In this document: one piece after another, positions 62,999-64,000 of the stretch
How positions within the stretch are numbered: the first letter of the stretch is position 1
Layout: every line of letters begins with the position of its first letter
Assembly: GCF_012516315.1 (NCBI RefSeq)
Contig: NZ_CP051185.1
Coordinates: forward strand, 5,957,363-6,021,362
Source of the DNA: Limnospira fusiformis SAG 85.79
GTDB lineage: Bacteria; Cyanobacteriota; Cyanobacteriia; Cyanobacteriales; Microcoleaceae
DNA length: 64,000 nt
Direction: 5' to 3'
Position numbers and translations under genes: made by a program
The notes under the pieces: generated by a model
Database searches by the model: none
Seen by the model: only the letters and a program-made list of their open reading frames with translations
Told to the model about the DNA's origin: nothing

Positions 62999-64000
62999 TT
63001 ATTTCTGGCTTCGTCCGGGACTGTCGGCAGCACCCCGTCCACAAGTGTAATCGTCTGAACCAGGCGATTTTTCTAAATTTATACTGGCGTTCAAATCTCT
63101 ATCAATCTTCAGGCCACAGTTTGGACATTCAAAAGTCCGACGGACTAGGGGCATTTTTTGACGATAACCGCAATTAGAACACAGTTGACTGGATGGATAA
63201 AATCTATCCGCAATAATCAACTTTGAACCATAACGTTCTGCCTTGTAACCTAGTTGACGACGGAACTCATAAAATGAAGCATCAGCGATAGAACCCGCCA
63301 AACAATGATTTTTCAGCATACCTGACACATTCAAATCTTCAATGACTACTTGGCTGTGGTTCTTAGCCAAGAAAGTAGTTATTTTATGAATCGTGTCCCG
63401 CCGAATGTTTGCTACTCTTTGATGTAGCTTTTGAACTTTTAAGAGACATTTGGCCCAATTTTTCGAGCCTTTGACTTTGCGACTTAAATGACGTTGTAAT
63501 CGAGCTAGTTTTTGGGTGGCTGCTTTATAAGCCTTGGGATTAGAGAATTGGGTCCCATCGGAGCAAGTCGCCAAATTGTTAATTCCTAGGTCAACCCCGA
63601 TTCTCTCTCGATATTTCGGTGTAATTTCTGGCGTGATTTCTACGAAAAAGCTAATATACCAGTCACCTGCTTGGCGCGTTAGGGTGACTTTCTTAACCCA
63701 ACTTTCGGGTTGTGCCTCAAATGTAGAAACCCAGCCCACAAAAGGCAGCTTATGGCGAGTTCCTGACAACTTGAATGGTTTGCCACAATTGTCAAGGGTA
63801 AAGCTATCATGGTGGCCTTTCTTCTTAAATTTAGGATAACTGCTTATTCCTTTGAAGAAGCGCTTAAAGGCATCCCCTAGATTAATGAAGGCATATTGAT
63901 AAACTCTAGAAGACAATTCGGACATCCAAGGATATTGAGGTTTCACATAATTCGTAAAAACCTTTTTGATGGAGTTGACGTTAGGCTTGAGTCCCTCTTG
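62999..64000 (-). CDS. tnpB: TnpB (OrfB, IS200/IS605 or IS1341 type), partial at window edge
   Basis: The frame is open to the right edge of the window and the text before the first internal GTG (63946) is TnpB-like (NVNSIKKVFTNYVKPQYPWM), so the true start lies outside. RuvC-I is RIGVDLGINNLATCSDG, the central Glu is in VVIEDLNVSGML, the zinc finger is CSNCGY...CPNCG, and RuvC-III is IDRDLNASINL. Catalytic residues look intact. TnpB is an RNA-guided nuclease, with its reRNA expected near the 3' end (62970-63100). No tnpA is visible. Confidence 0.9.
   Translation of the reverse strand, partial: QEGLKPNVNSIKKVFTNYVKPQYPWMSELSSRVYQYAFINLGDAFKRFFKGISSYPKFKKKGHHDSFTLDNCGKPFKLSGTRHKLPFVGWVSTFEAQPESWVKKVTLTRQAGDWYISFFVEITPEITPKYRERIGVDLGINNLATCSDGTQFSNPKAYKAATQKLARLQRHLSRKVKGSKNWAKCLLKVQKLHQRVANIRRDTIHKITTFLAKNHSQVVIEDLNVSGMLKNHCLAGSIADASFYEFRRQLGYKAERYGSKLIIADRFYPSSQLCSNCGYRQKMPLVRRTFECPNCGLKIDRDLNASINLEKSPGSDDYTCGRGAADSPGRSQK

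Noticed and set aside
1..64000. tRNA, rRNA or tmRNA genes
   Set aside because: I scanned for T-loop-like GTTCGAATC strings and rRNA blocks and found none I could support. A tRNAscan/Infernal run would be decisive.

Overview
The window looks like the chromosome of a filamentous, non-heterocystous cyanobacterium, most likely Arthrospira/Limnospira (Spirulina). The evidence is NblA, PetN, a CpcS-type phycobiliprotein lyase, a phytochrome-type kinase, an Omp85 next to purC, very frequent HIP1 octamers (GCGATCGC), an IscB element with its HEARO-type RNA, IS607/IS200-like remnants and large intergenic repeat arrays. The genus is an inference from this combination and not from any database match. 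No rRNA, tRNA or cas gene was recognised.

Layout. 0-4.3 kb: nblA, priA and a sugar-nucleotide pyrophosphorylase, all on the minus strand. 4.3-6.2 kb: an iscB transposon with a structured RNA upstream of the ORF, next to a tnpB remnant. 6.6-9.05 kb: a CHAT-FHA protein and an unknown partner, fed from an IS607-like element (9.04-10.75 kb) whose tnpA is dead. 11.2-18.2 kb: glgX, purC, omp85, a recQ-like remnant and scpA. 18.2-20.2 kb: 19 copies of a ~105 bp repeat. 20.2-27.8 kb: ppx, a GTPase, a NurA-type nuclease and a phytochrome hybrid kinase. 28-29.3 kb: three very small genes, one encoding a secreted protein that ends in RGSGR, the peptide of the PatS/PatX heterocyst-pattern regulators. 29.4-40.1 kb: DUF3288, cobN, a TM-helix channel-like protein, SRPBCC, DUF1400, SirB1-like, mutL, a membrane protein and petN. 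40.25-42.5 kb: 34 copies of an exactly 53 bp repeat in two blocks around a DUF167 gene. 42.5-47.4 kb: an orphan NMT1-like binding protein, a UbiH-type hydroxylase and a bioB-bioY-lspA cluster. 47.6-53.1 kb: a complete pst phosphate transporter (pstS-C-A-B-B) with a candidate Pho box. 53.2-54.9 kb: a second NblA-like gene, a CpcS lyase and a Uma2 nuclease.

From 54.9 kb to the right edge the sequence is an accessory island. Blocks of HIP1-bearing mosaic repeats alternate with toxin-antitoxin modules (UPF0175/DUF3368, HicAB, an antitoxin/VapC pair, a decayed HicBA and two orphan antitoxin-like genes), the truncated remains of a STAND-type WD40 protein with 14 nearly identical blades, and a TnpB that runs off the window.

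The items most worth follow-up are the PatX-like pair with its shared TCCGGA-type promoter motif, the IscB/omega-RNA element, the CHAT-FHA pair whose start codon lies inside tnpB, and the two repeat arrays, which are modular relatives with a fixed 27-nt interior.
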